A stretch of DNA of 64,000 nucleotides from Leptodontidium sp. MPI-SDFR-AT-0119. Its lineage: Eukaryota > Ascomycota > Leotiomycetes > Helotiales > Leptodontidiaceae. The stretch lies in the NCBI GenBank assembly GCA_020726505.1, contig JAHLEZ010000024.1, positions 62,001-126,000 on the forward strand, written 5' to 3'. The translations under genes and the position numbers were made by a program. The notes beneath the pieces were generated by a model. It ran no database searches and was not told where the DNA came from. It saw only the letters and a program-made list of their open reading frames with translations. Positions 24,279-35,650 of this stretch are shown one piece after another (position 1 is the stretch's first letter; each line of letters begins with the position of its first letter).

Positions 24279-24710
24279 TTAGTATTTTGTATATCCTCCT
24301 TTAGCATCAATCACTGCTTTACATCTGTCCGGCATTTCCCTGATTAATTCTTTAATCCTCTCATGTGTAACTGCTTCCCAAGATTCTTGTACTGCCGCTC
24401 TAAGGCGTTTATAAGAGCTATGAACCTCAGGGTAATACTTTTGAATCCAATCTTTCATCTCATCCTAAATTGTCTCAATTGGATTCAAATCAGGACTATT
24501 TGGAGGCCAATACATAAGTTCTATCCCAATTGCTCCAAAGTCAGATTTCACAAACGCAGAAGAATAACCTTTTGCGTTATCCTGTTGAAATATCAACTCA
24601 GGATACTCTTGTAAAATCTCTTGAACCAATGGCATAATAGTTCCTGCGTATGAACCTTCATTAATAGTCTCCCAATCCTTCTCCCAAAACAACCCTTTAT
24701 GACGGCCGTA
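24279..24710 (-). mobile_element. Tc1/mariner transposase fragment (C-terminal)
   Basis: The minus strand reads the C-terminal DDE domain of a Tc1-type transposase: GLFWEKDWETI, IFQQDNAKGYSSAFV with the second catalytic Asp, and WPPNSPDLNPIETI. A TAG stop follows where Trp is expected. The frame continues through YPEVHSSYKRLRAAVQESWE and MPDRCKAVIDAKG to a stop at 24279. The N-terminal half and inverted repeats are missing, and the homology stops abruptly near 24710. Related to the full-length element at 57058-58369, which has a stop at the same place. Confidence 0.8.
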
Positions 24711-24714
24711 CAGC

Positions 24715-25487
24715 TATGTTCTCGGTTTTATGCTACATGGGATGAAATAGCAAGGCATAAATCCCCAGTCGACGTACAAGCAGCCGTGCCTCGCATAATG
24801 GGAGCTGGATGGCGACTGAGTTGCATCCTTCAATGTGCCCAGTGGTCGTTCGAGGGCCAGGGGCTTTGTAGAACCACTACGACGGATACAACGCCCTCCG
24901 GTGACCTAAACCATCCCATGACAAAACTTCGAAGCTTCCTCCTTACCAATGCTGAGCCTAGCCATGGCGGCGGTGAATTAAGATTAAATCGACGAGACGA
25001 CTCATCTGATGCTTACGTGGCGGTGGTGGATGCGCAGCGGTCAACAGGAGCTGGGAGCCCATCCGCGCCGTCTAGGCTGAACACTCCTCCGCCAGCTGTA
25101 CTCAACCAGCTGCGAGCAATTCCTTTTCGTTTAGCAGTGCTGTGTGGTCGTCCCAGGTGCGTCGAGGACGGCGCGGCAACATTAGCTGCTGCTGCAACTT
25201 TGGAAGACTGCTGCCATGATTGTTTTGCGTCTGATGACGGAGCTTGGCAAGGCATGTTATCATGGTTAGAGAAAGTGCCAGACCATTTTCATACTATGGT
25301 TCTGCATCACGTTCCAGCGGCTCTCTTGGTTCTGGCTTATCGGGTAGCAGTACTAGTTAATCGAGTTGAGAAGCATGTCTACTGGTTCTTGGGAGGAGGA
25401 GCGAAGAGATTGTTAATGCTGATTGGAGACCCACTCCCACCAGAGGCTTCAAAGGTCAAGTCGCTGGTGTTAAATCTGACAGAATAG
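24715..25487 (+). pseudogene. C-terminal fragment of a fungal Zn2Cys6-type transcription factor
   Basis: Open through about 255 codons. The last 90 resemble the C-terminus of fungal C6 transcription factors: WLEKVPDHFHTMVLHHVPAA, then LLVLAYRVAVLVNRVEKHVY, then GGGAKRLLMLIGDPLPPE. The DNA-binding Zn2Cys6 cluster and a believable start are absent; the first ATG lies inside the transposase fragment. The left edge coincides with the end of that fragment, so the transposon or a rearrangement probably cut the gene. Less likely, it is a separate short protein. Confidence 0.5.
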
Positions 25488-26222
25488 GGATGAACGTAAC
25501 TATACAGCTAATTAAGTGAAGTCCTTCGAGGTAATTTCATTCCTATTGTTTATGTTTGGGACCTGTTTCGTGAATTTAATGGATGGCATTTGTAAGGTTA
25601 GGATAAACTTCGCCTTGTTAGGGGCAGCAAGCAGGCTATAGTAGCGTAAATATAAATGCTGTTCCAGACTCGCTTTGTTCTTGAAAAGCTATTCAATTAG
25701 TAAATTATATATTTTCAATACTAAGAACTCTTATATATTGCATTTACTCCGTGAACTGACACCCAAGGCGCTAACCGGCTGAGTAAATGTGTGATGCTAA
25801 AAGGGTTGAGAGCGAAGGGTTGGTGCGCCAGCGTGGTCTACTCAATTACGATTTGTGCGCCGTTTAGTTGAAGGGATACGTGAGACCCCGAACAAAGAGC
25901 ACTGGGCCGTGCCACGTCATCGAAGTGTGCTAGTCCAATGTAACAGGACATTCTAAAACTTGAATTGAACTGTTTATTTCGGCACATACTTATTTCAGCA
26001 ACGAATATTCAGGATCGCAGGCATCTCCGCCGGACATTAAAATTTCCAACTTAAAAGTTTAACGGTTATGATCAGATTGCTGATGAAAGTAAGTAATAAA
26101 ATTGATTTCCTTTTAATAATGTAAATTGAATAATCTAAAAATAAGACGAGCTTAAAGGTATCGCGAACAAGACCCTCTTATTTAACCGCGGAATACAACC
26201 TCGGAGCTGAGCAACGCACAAC
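25488..26222. other. Intergenic
   Basis: No gene or repeat seen. It forms the 3' flanks of the transcription-factor fragment and of the CocE-like gene. Confidence 0.4.
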
Positions 26223-28400
26223 CTAGGTAAAACGGGGCACCACGGGAATAGTAACGGAGCTTGGGTACTGGCCTCCTGTGAGGATGCGATTGACCGCCCC
26301 TGCATGGTAAGAGGCGTCAACATGGCGTGACCACTCAGATGGATTTCCTTGGCCATCATCAGCTGGTGTGATCTCGATGCGCAGTCTATGCCCGGTCGAT
26401 ATCCGTGCCGTTGCTGCAAGAGACTCGATATCCAACTTTACAGGGACGTTGGGTAACAGTGGTGCATAATCCTCCTCGGTGTGCGTATGCCATGGCCGTT
26501 CGGTGGTACTGAGCTTGGGGTCCGTTTTGCGATGCGATGCCCTGAGGAGGCCACTGGATATGGGTGCGACAGAGTCTAATTTTGAGGTCCGATACTGGAC
26601 TTCGAGATCTCCATCCATCACCCGAAACGCTACGAAGACATCTGCGTCCGCTGTGGTTGATGAGACCCAGAGCGTAGCACGGAAGTGGCCGGCCAATTCG
26701 ACATCCTCCGAGAAGGGATTGGTTTCAAATACAGCCATGGGCAAGTCTCTTCCTGCTGCTGCCGCTGTTACATCGGCCGAGTACTCTGCCTGGCTTCCCC
26801 GAGCTGGTGTCTCTGCCGTGAGGATGCCAGGGACTTCGATGCCGGCTCCAGCATCGAGAAACAATTCCCGATAGACGGTCCCCGGGATGGGCCAGTGAGC
26901 CACATCCTTGATCTCGTACTTGCCATGACCCGTACGCATAACTATACGTACGGCGGGTGGCTCCTTGTCGGGCTTGATACCTTTCAAGTGATGATCAAAG
27001 AAGACCTCCAAATCGGATCTGAAGTCATGATACAGGTTGTAAGTGTATGTAGCATCGTAGACCAGTAACTGCTTGTGGGCTGACGGCACCCGGACGAAGG
27101 CTTCAAAGCCAGCGCGCCCATGAATCCATGCCGTCTGGCTCGCACTTACGATGACAGGAATCTGGATACGGGAAAAGTCAACCTGTGCGATGCCTAGGTG
27201 GGTTCCGCCATGGTAGTGGCTGTCGTCAAAGGGATGCCTGGCCAGGCCGCCGAGGAAGTCCACAGCATCGGCCTTGGGATTTTTCGAGGGTCCAGCTGCC
27301 ATGTTATTCCACCACCACCTGCGGTATCCTTCCAGTAAGATGCCTCCTGGGTAGGCCAGATCACGGTAACCATCAGTGTCGCATGCCTGTGGTGCAAAGG
27401 CCTTGAGCGAGGGCGGTTGGACACTCGCCACCGGCCATTGGATCGTGGCGTTGTACGAAGCTCCCCACAGCCCAACCTTGCCGTTGCTCCACGTCTGTTG
27501 CGCAGCCCACTCGATGGCATCGTAGTAATCCTGCGCTTCCTGGGGAGAGAAAGGCGCAAGAATACCGGGCGACTGGCCGACACCGCGGCTGTCGACACGC
27601 ACTAGCGCATAACCGCGCGGGACCCAGTCGAATGAATTAGCCGCAACCGCGCTCTCGGAGTACCTAAAATACTCGTAGATCTGCCCGCGAGCCTCCACAT
27701 TTTCATAGTAGTCAGCTTCTCGCTGCTCGCTGGCCTGACGATCCGCCGCGGTATGGCTGGATCCAGTGCGGAAGGCCCGGCCGTAGACGCCTTGGTGCAG
27801 CAGAGTCGGATGCGAGCCGCCAGCAAGAGGAAGGAAGACATCAGCGACGACATAGCTGCCGTCTCGGGTTGGGATTTTCACGTCCCGCAAGACCCGAACC
27901 CCGTGCAGGCGCCGGCGGATATGATTTCGGGCTGCAGCCGCGCCCCGAAGTCCACGTCCCAGCCGAGTCAATACTGCTTGAACGGCAGCATTCTTCTCAA
28001 ACGACTCAACATCGACTGCGAACGAGATGTCGTTCGCGTTTTGTCCCACCGATGTGCGTGTTGCCCCGTCTACTGTCACGCCGTCGCGTAAGTCACCGTC
28101 GGGTCCCAGACTCTGCACGAAGCGCGCTCGATTGACAATATCAGGGCGAGTGAGCCCCTTTTCGGTATCTTGCTGGTTCTGATCCGCATTGGGTGGAGTC
28201 TCATATAGGCTGGCTAATGTCAGAGACGGATTTCCTTTCGCATGTCCCAGCGTGAGAGCATCGATGGAGAAGGTCACGACTTCGCCCTCCTTGTAAGCGA
28301 ACCTGCCTTCGCTGTTTGTGACGCCAGATTGTGTTGGGGTGCGATAGCTAAGCCCAACAAATGGGCCGTCAAGAAAGTGGCCACTGAACGGTTCGCTCAT
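26223..28400 (-). CDS. CocE/NonD family alpha/beta hydrolase (X-Pro dipeptidyl-peptidase S15-like)
   Basis: 725 residues from the ATG at 28400, with no intron. Residues about 1-60 form a small domain with TQSGVTNSEGRFAYKEGE, a pattern common at the front of bacterial secreted proteins. The S15 hydrolase domain follows from about residue 160 (KIPTRDGSYVVADVFLPL). The nucleophile elbow is GLWGASYNA, Ser315 by count. Asp449 and His458 in DATYTYNLYHDF are candidate triad members. A C-terminal jelly-roll-type domain (DVELAGHFRATLWVSS) completes the CocE layout. Such enzymes cleave esters or amide bonds; the substrate here is unknown. No signal peptide is obvious. Lack of introns, GC-rich codons and bacterial-type architecture suggest transfer from bacteria (inference). 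Several antisense frames overlap it and are shadows. Confidence 0.85.
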   Translation of the reverse strand: MSEPFSGHFLDGPFVGLSYRTPTQSGVTNSEGRFAYKEGEVVTFSIDALTLGHAKGNPSLTLASLYETPPNADQNQQDTEKGLTRPDIVNRARFVQSLGPDGDLRDGVTVDGATRTSVGQNANDISFAVDVESFEKNAAVQAVLTRLGRGLRGAAAARNHIRRRLHGVRVLRDVKIPTRDGSYVVADVFLPLAGGSHPTLLHQGVYGRAFRTGSSHTAADRQASEQREADYYENVEARGQIYEYFRYSESAVAANSFDWVPRGYALVRVDSRGVGQSPGILAPFSPQEAQDYYDAIEWAAQQTWSNGKVGLWGASYNATIQWPVASVQPPSLKAFAPQACDTDGYRDLAYPGGILLEGYRRWWWNNMAAGPSKNPKADAVDFLGGLARHPFDDSHYHGGTHLGIAQVDFSRIQIPVIVSASQTAWIHGRAGFEAFVRVPSAHKQLLVYDATYTYNLYHDFRSDLEVFFDHHLKGIKPDKEPPAVRIVMRTGHGKYEIKDVAHWPIPGTVYRELFLDAGAGIEVPGILTAETPARGSQAEYSADVTAAAAGRDLPMAVFETNPFSEDVELAGHFRATLWVSSTTADADVFVAFRVMDGDLEVQYRTSKLDSVAPISSGLLRASHRKTDPKLSTTERPWHTHTEEDYAPLLPNVPVKLDIESLAATARISTGHRLRIEITPADDGQGNPSEWSRHVDASYHAGAVNRILTGGQYPSSVTIPVVPRFT

Positions 28401-28499
28401 GATGAAGGACGGGACAACTTCTATCAAGAAGTTGGAACGAGGTGGTTAGAATAGCGCAAGCAGGAGGAAGGATGAAGCAAGAGGAGGTATCGAGGGATG

Positions 28500-29577
28500 G
28501 GAGGAATATCAGTTGGTCAGTCATAAAAGCAAATCCACGTTGTAGTGTATTGACAAGCAAGGATATAGGTAGGGCATCTCGCCAAGTGCGAGTACAATTT
28601 GTAATAAATTTCTAGTATCATCATTCATTAATCAGCATTCAGTCCGGATGCATCAGTGCGAAACAAGAGCTGCTCGATTGGCGTCCGAAAAAAAAACGGA
28701 TGTTTTCGGGATAACAACACCTCCGTGACGTCTGCATGCGTGGATGGGGTTATGCTGCTGGCTGTGCAGTAGCCCTGACGAGATCATCTCTGTTCGGCTT
28801 ATATCGTGTCATGCGGCAAGGTGCAATACTAAAATACCGCAAGAGCTGCTTCATCGACGTTCGAGAATGCGGGGTAGCGGCATCTCCACGAAATTCGTAT
28901 GCGAGGATGAGGTTATGCTACTGAGGTGTGCAGTACGGTACAGTAGCTTGCCCTTGGCGAGGTCATTTCTGATCGGCTAAGTTGTGCGCGGTAAGGATGT
29001 TCATTGGTTTGAACTCAAGTCTTTAGGATGGGATGGGATAGCCGTTCTTCAAACTTCCACCGGTGGTCATAGTCCTAGGTAAGTGCCGGAATTCAGGCAG
29101 TCGTCGCTCATACAGGCGCGGGGAGGTCCTCGGGAGTGCCTACTAACCCACTCAACTCGTACCATATTAGACCACCACACAAGCTTGTGAAGGCAAGAGG
29201 AAGGGGTTCCTAGGCGTTGCTTGGGCGCTGCCTGCCGCCTTCGCATCTATCATTGATTGACGCCTTGAATAACAGACAACGCCGGCATCTCAGAAGCCCA
29301 CAGATCCGGCTCGGCGGCATCCCCATACTCCAACAGTGGTCACAAGGCGGACAAGACTTACTATTCTTTCCACGAACTTTAACTAGAAGTCCGTCAGGAT
29401 TTGTCAAGAGGCACTATGGTGTCTAGGATCTCTGGGGTTGGGGATCGGGACTCGGGACCGGAAACATGCCACAATACTGGGGCTTGTGAATCGCAAGTGA
29501 ACCTTGCGCTGCACGCATCTGGGGCGTACGGTCCAGGGTAGTTTTCCAAATCCTTGTCATCCACCAATCGATTATCA
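28500..29577. repeat. Intergenic region with a roughly 180-bp imperfect tandem duplication
   Basis: Two related segments, about 28660-28800 and 28838-28980, share AAGAGCTGCT, then GGTTATGCTRCTG, TGTGCAGTA and GATCATCTCTG-like blocks. The rest shows no gene. It is the divergent promoter region between the CocE-like gene and the dioxygenase gene. Confidence 0.6.
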
Positions 29578-29585
29578 TATATAAA
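29578..29585 (+). promoter_or_regulatory. Candidate TATA box of the HGD-like gene
   Basis: TATATAAA about 166 bp upstream of the ATG at 29751, in a plausible position for a fungal core promoter. Match by eye only. Confidence 0.35.
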
Positions 29586-29750
29586 TCACCAAAAGGTAGG
29601 GTAGGGCAGAGAAGAGTATCTCGAATAGGGGAGTTGAGTATATGTACCAGTATCCCTTCACATTCTCGCCAGAGACACCACGACAAAGATTAAGGAAGAC
29701 GCAGCGTGGCAGCCAACACAAATACTTCGTACTTCGCTCTACATATCAAC

Positions 29751-31200
29751 ATGTCGATCTACGCGACCAAGTTTACTGTGCCAGAAAAATACGAGTATCT
29801 AAATGGGTTCGGAAATCATCATGAGCAAGTCGTCTCCCAGTTCTCCTGCTGGGCTCAATTACTAACTGTTTAGGACGGAGGCTCTACCTGGTGCCCTCCC
29901 ACTGGTAAACAGCCACCCCAAGTTCCCTCCGTATGGAACCAAGACGGAGAAAATTTCAGGAACAGCCTTTGTTGCCCCTCGAAATGCCAATCTCCAAACG
30001 AACATATACCGTGCGCAGCCGTCCTTCTTCCATACCGAGCTCATGCCGTTCAATCATGACATCGAGAGTGCTAATCCCTCCCCTCCCAAGCACCTCGATC
30101 CAAATTCGCACATGTATCCTAATTTCGAGATCGATGACGGCTCGGACTGGACGCAACAGCGCCTGTTTGGAACGAACGGCAGTGCCCGCACGAAGACAGG
30201 CGTCGCGATGTGGATCTTCAGTGTAACGGCAGACATGAAGCCGCAAACTGTCTTCACGAGCTTGGATGGGGACGCCCTAATCTCTCCCCAGTTCGGCTCG
30301 CTTGACATCATCACGGAGTTGGGCAAGCTGCTTGTGCGTGCCCACGAAATCGCCGTCATCCCTCGCGGGGTACGATATCGTGTCGACCTCGTGGATGGGG
30401 AGCCCTGTCGTGGAACTGTTTGCGAACTCTACCAAGGCCATTTCCGCATTCCCGAGTTGGGCATTATCGGTTCTCACGGCTTGGCGAACTCGCGTGATTT
30501 TCAGATCCCCAAGGCCTTCTTCGATGGCTCGGTGGAGGTGGTCAACAACCCCAAGATTCCTAACGGCAAGCTTGCCTTGGGAAACGATGGCCACTCGGAC
30601 TGGACAATTATCTCGCGCTTGGATACCAAGTTGTGGAAGTGCACCCAGGCGAGCACACCTTTCAACGTACTCGCATGGCATGGCACACTTTACCCATACA
30701 AGTACGACCTAGCACGCTTCAGCCACCTATCAAACGCTGTGTTTGATCATCATGATCCGTCACTCTTTGTCGTCTTGACGGCGCCTGCCCTAGGCAAGGA
30801 GCCAAACACCGCCGTGTGTGATTTCCTCGCAGTTTCACGGCGCTGGGAGGGTTCTCGGGATACACAGTGGCTCCCATGGTATCACCGCAACACAATGCAG
30901 GAATTTGTTACCCTCATCGTCAATAACCCAGCTCTTCCCCTTGGTGGTAAGGACTTCAAGCCGTTTGGTGCCTGGCTCAACGGCTCAATGATCCCGCACG
31001 GCTCGACTGAGTCCGAATACAAGGAGTGGCAAGATAAGGATACAAGCAAGGGGGGCATTCTAATGGACGATGGTCTGACTGTTGCCATGCACGAAATGGA
31101 GACTCCGTTGGTATTGACAGATTGGGCTTTTAATAGCGCAAGAAAGAACTTCAAGGACCAGATGGAGGCTTCCTACGGTGCTGGTAAACAGACGGACTGA
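29751..31200 (+). CDS. hmgA-like: Homogentisate 1,2-dioxygenase-like protein
   Basis: Exons 29751-29824 and 29874-31200 give 466 residues. The N-terminus YEYLNGFGNHHETEALPGAL is diagnostic of homogentisate dioxygenase. The family cleaves the homogentisate ring to maleylacetoacetate in Phe/Tyr breakdown, using Fe(II). Candidate iron ligands are His362 and Glu368 in WYHRNTMQEF and His400 in MIPHG. The loop normally reading GGGSLH...MxPHGPD is shorter here and has Asn where the family has His (WLNGSMIPHG), so this is a divergent paralogue whose substrate may differ. The 49-nt intron uses a GC donor (GCAAGT), a perfect TACTAAC branch site and TAG; only this donor keeps the conserved frame. It is convergent with the flavin-reductase gene 474 bp away. 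Confidence 0.9.
29825..29873 (+). other. GC-AG intron
   Basis: Donor GA|GCAAGT, branch site TACTAAC and acceptor TTTAG|G. The alternative GT donor three bases downstream would break the conserved NHHETEALPG frame. Confidence 0.75.
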
Positions 31201-31674
31201 TTCTCGACTAGTATTAGAGCACAGGAACTCGCCTGTGTTGCTGCTTTCTAGAATGCTCATTTGTGGTTCCTTGTAGAGTAGTAGGGCCTTCAAGAGATTG
31301 AATTGAACTTTCAACTCGAGTATGACATGCTTTGGCTGGCTTGAGTGATCCAGGAACGACATCCCTTCAGACAACTAGATATAGGGGTCGATATGGTAGT
31401 TTCTAGTTCGGTGCAAGTTCTGACCAGAACTTGCTTGTGTAGAGTACAATATGCAAGGTCGAGTTGAGTTCTATACCCCAAGCGAATTTAGGTGGGAGCA
31501 AAGTATGGTTTCTAGAGATGGTTCCTGCTCAAGTCGTCTTGTATAACACGACGTATTCAACACTCTGAAGCACTAGCCGGCTAAGCTGAAGCAAACCTAA
31601 AGCAGTTCTGACAGTTTACAATTTTCCTCCATATCTTTTTGTCGATGAACTGCAGATGGAATTACACATTATTA
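31201..31674. other. Convergent 3' region
   Basis: 3' flanks of the dioxygenase and flavin-reductase genes. No other feature seen. Confidence 0.5.
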
Positions 31675-32701
31675 TTACACTTGCTGCTTCTCTTTCCGTT
31701 GCGCTTTCAACTGCTCAATGACCTCCATGCCACCCAGGTCCTTCTCGAAAAATGGCCTAGGGAGTTCCATCACTTGTGTAGTCCGACCGTAAGTCACGCC
31801 TCCTAATCTGCTAATAGGTCGCAACACCTACTCGAATTAACACGCTGTAGCAGAGATGCTCAAGAAGCCATGTTTGTGGGAGGAAATCAAGAGGAAGGAA
31901 TAGAGCTGGAACGAGCGGTTTGTTTTGGAGACGGGGTTGTTTACTTACTGAGAGTTCCAACATATTCCTCTCTTCGTTCACGGCATCCTCCCTGGCCCAG
32001 AAACGTGTCGCTTCAAGAGTCACCAGGGTTCCTGACTTGGCTCCTGGTGTGCGTCGACTCTCAAACTCACGGATACTCTCGACCTTTGCCTCGATGCTGA
32101 AAACACACTCCTTGACTCGACCGCAGGAGACAGACTCGCAATCATAAACAGGCGTAAGTCCGCTGACATCCCACTCAGAAACCCCATAAGGCGTGTCGAT
32201 ACTCGTAGAGTTGACAGCCTCGATGACACCCTCACTCACAACATTAAGAACGCACTCCTTAGTCTCGACGAGATTACGAAGGGTGTCCTTTGCATTGGCA
32301 ATGGAACTGACGATTCCCACGACGAACATAGGCGGCTCAGCGTTCACTAACTGAAAGAAGCTCATCGGTGCCAGATTTTCACTGCTACCATCCCCCGCCC
32401 TCGTTGAGATGAAGCCAATAGGTCGAGGAACGATGGCGCTAATGCACAACTTGTAGTTGTCAATGAAGCTGCGACCGGGCGCTTCAGGATCGATGGCAAT
32501 ATGTCTGGCTGAGGTAGCTGTAGTAGAGACCTGGGCATAAGCTGAGTTGGCGCCGCCACCGAATTTCCAGTTCGGGTCGATGGTCTTGGTTATCTGGACG
32601 GTTTCTGAGGTGTCCCAGTCTGGTCGTGTAACTTCGATATCTTTGAAGTTTCTTGCCGCTCTTCGCTTCAACTGTGCTTCGGTGTTTTCGCGACTGGACA
32701 T
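31675..32701 (-). CDS. Flavin reductase-like (FMN-binding split barrel) protein
   Basis: Exons 31949-32701 and 31675-31827, joined by a 121-nt GT-AG intron, give 301 residues. I chose the Met of SSRENTEAQLKRRAAR as start; the frame is open further upstream but that part looks untranslated. The flavin-reductase-like domain spans about residues 80-250: IVPRPIGFISTRAGDG, NLAPMSFFQLVNAEPPMFVV, KDTLRNLVETKECVLNVV, then YGVSEWDVSGL. The second exon supplies VLRPISRLGGVTYGRTTQV, which fits the family end. Members bind FMN and reduce it with NAD(P)H or use it in oxygenation. Position beside a ring-cleaving dioxygenase, an ABM protein and a P450 suggests a role in aromatic oxidation (inference). Confidence 0.85.
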
Positions 32702-34107
32702 GTTGCTGTGAGATTTAGGACTAGAAAAACAGCAGGGTGGAGTCCAGATGTGCGGATGAGCTGGTTCGAAGATCTTCTGGGAGGGAATAGTGAAATATAG
32801 TGATAGCAGAGCCCAGTATCCAAGTCTTAAACAGATATCTGTTAGTGGTACTCTAGCCAACATGAAAGTACGGCTGTAAAGATACAGTAATGCAATTAAC
32901 CTCCGAGTGTGGCAAGATGCCCTAGTCCGAACTTAGTCTCGCCCTCCAGAGGGTCTAGCGTTTAGACATCAACAATCGTGACAACTACCGAGTGTTATTC
33001 GAAGCTAATGCATGATGTCGTTATTGTTGCATGCAGAGGGTGGACTTGTAGGGCCGGATCTCTGCACGGATAACTCACGACCACCTTGGCGCAAAATGAA
33101 ATGTTTTGATTCCGGGCAGTTGCCCCGAATTCCGTAGTCTCGGCCAGGCACAAGCATACATGCATCTTTCAAGCTCAGGGGCTCGCTAAAGCCTATGTTC
33201 TGAACATCACCGCTCCGCTAATAAGGTGAATCGGTTGACTGCCGCCATGATTTGACGATTGTCTAGATAGGCGGTCTATCTGGTTTTCAAATACTGCATG
33301 CCAAAGCTACCCACTTTTTCAGTGAGATTGAAACTATCTACCATGAGTTCATAAAGAAATTTTGATTAGCTATAGCCTTGCGTTCTACCCCATGCAGCTT
33401 CAGTCCCACGGAGAAGCAGGGTAGGAAAGCAGCCGTGGTGTAATCCTTGGCTACTTACTTGCTTGAGGTTAATTCAACCCGCTTATCTTCCTATTTGATA
33501 TCGTGGATTTTGTTAGGCGAGCCGTGACAGTGGCGATGTTGCAGGTGACCCGAAGCCTGAACTGAGAAACTCAGTATGCTTTTCGGTAATAAGGTTTTTC
33601 GACGGAAGCAACTCCTCGATCTCTTGGTAAGCCATAACGAGAGTCACTGACTCTTCATTGCCAATCAATCCGCACTCCGTGCTGCATGATGTGGGAACAA
33701 ATGTGGTGCGTTATGCAGTACTCCAACAAACCATGCTTTAGCGTGGTGCAAAATGCACAACTCCAATCAAGGCTTATTAAAGAAATCACGGAGTTAAATA
33801 TGATCTGCATCGCAATCGCCGAAGGTGATTCGAAATTAACTCGGACGAGAAGGGACGAATACCCTATAGCTTGATTTTGTCAAGTAGAGAGGATTTTGTT
33901 GTCGCATGAATACTTGTTTCTCCCACAACAGCTTACTTCGTGACAGTTCGTGCTCATCTCACAAGACGCGGAAAGACTACGCAGACCCCCTCCCCTACCC
34001 TGGGCAGAGAATCAGGTAAGCCTTTCAAGATATACCGATGATGCGAAATCGAAGGAAAATGTAGAGCTAACTTGAATGTGTTACGCTTGGAGAATCAAAA
34101 CGCGACC
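32702..34107. other. Divergent intergenic region
   Basis: 1.4 kb between the reductase and ABM genes, which are transcribed away from each other. No gene recognised; a 62-codon plus frame at 33686-33874 is probably chance. Confidence 0.4.
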
Positions 34108-34930
34108 ATGTCCAGAATTTCGTTGTTCCTCCGCTTGAATCCAATCAATCAAAAGGCGAAAGAAGAGGTGCGTAAAAAACGACAGGTCAATAATAAATTA
34201 GTCAAGTCAACTCACTAACAGCCTGCAGTTATATGAGCATCTTGTCACGCTTTCCAGGGTAACTCAGGACACGGAACCAGGTGTTTTACGATATTCCTAC
34301 GCGACCGCTTATGATCCCGAGGATGAGCTCATATACATGATCGAAGAGTGAGTGTTTTGCTGAATGCAGTCAGTACTCCATGGAAAGCGGCTGGGAGTTT
34401 GAATTTTAGTATTTCGAGCATAATTAACGAAGATATTCAGGTATGCGAGCCAGGAGGCAGCTGACGACCACATGAAAACTAAGGAGTATTCAGCTTTGGT
34501 TAAATGGATTGGCACAGGAGCACTCGGTGCTGGACCAGCAATACAGCGCATGGTGCCGGCAGACCCATTAATCAACAACTTTGTCCGACCGCAGATCGCC
34601 CTGCAGCAATCTAACGTGGCGTTGATCTATACTGAGGTTATATGCCATCCAGGCAAAGCCGCCACGGTTCTTGAGCATTGGAAGGCTGTGGCCAAAGTTT
34701 CCGAGGACCAGGAACTTGGTACACTGCTTTGGGGTGCCTGGAAAGACCCGGGGCAGGATGATAGGGTTTTCATTGTGCACGCCTATGAGTCGTTGGAGTA
34801 TCTGTTCGAGGAACATGTGAATAGTCGAGCGATGAAGAACTTTAGGGCCCTTAGGGATGAGTATGTGAAGGAGATGAATGTTCTTAAGCTAAAGGTCAAG
34901 GGTGGTTTCTTATACAAGAAGTTCGAGTGA
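34108..34930 (+). CDS. ABM-like dimeric alpha-beta barrel protein
   Basis: Exons 34108-34167, 34229-34347 and 34441-34930 give 222 residues. Introns are 61 and 93 nt, GT-AG, and the frame is continuous. It looks like two ABM-type ferredoxin-fold repeats. The first has FLRLNPINQKAKEE, then LRYSYATAYDPEDELIYMIE. The second has VALIYTEVICHPGKAATVLE, then LGTLLWGAWKDPGQDDRVFI, and EHVNSRAMKNF. Pairs of such domains form the antibiotic-biosynthesis-monooxygenase barrel, often found in quinone-forming or aromatic-oxidising clusters. No cofactor motif is expected. The P450 gene follows on the same strand 720 bp on. The domain call rests on pattern, not search. Confidence 0.7.
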
Positions 34931-35650
34931 GTATCCTGGACGAGCGCCGGGAACTGGATTACAGTACATGAATTGGCTTTTACTACTTGTGCCTTAATAT
35001 GAACATCTACCCCATAAGCCGCATTAGTTTCACGTTTCTTAATCGTGCCTTTATTAACTATCGATTCCTACTCCTTCTGGGCTCGGGAACGGTCCTTGCG
35101 TTTCTCTAAACAACTCTGCTGTCTTGCGGCTCCAGTTCAATCAATCGGTTGCGTCGTCTCTGTCCTATAGTGAAGTCGTTAGCTCTTATTGGTGTGCATC
35201 AGATCGATCGCCTACGATATCGCCTTTGAGCGGCTATTATTGCTGATGAAGCATAACGATATGTTCGAATATAACGTTATGGTGTTATTGACTAATCGTT
35301 AGTCTAAGAATTTTCTAGTGCGTTTCAATATAATAATATTTGCGAAAGCTGCTGTTATGGGAGGGTTTGTCCCGCCTGTGGGTGTAGTATCAGTAGGGTG
35401 CGGGATACTTCGTAATTTAGTCCTCGACTTCCAGCAAAGCTGCGCCGGAAGGTGGTGGTGTCCGATCCCACGATTATATGCCGTGCGGGGGCCGTGCCGT
35501 GCCGTGTTATGTCATGCCGTGACGCATAAATAGGCATTCAAGTTCCTACTTCTGAGAATTGTATGGGACGATTCATGTTCTCATTACACCATATCTCCAC
35601 AGACCCGCTCATCATTTTTCGTGTCTATATTCAATATTCAACCTCTCAGC
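34931..35650. other. Intergenic
   Basis: No gene recognised. A short GCCGTGCCGTGCCGTGT run lies near 35492. Probable promoter of the P450 gene. Confidence 0.4.

Noticed and set aside
27194..27598. Antisense and out-of-frame frames across the CocE-like gene
   Set aside because: They overlap a clear 725-codon gene with GC-rich codons; composition and lack of motifs mark them as shadows.
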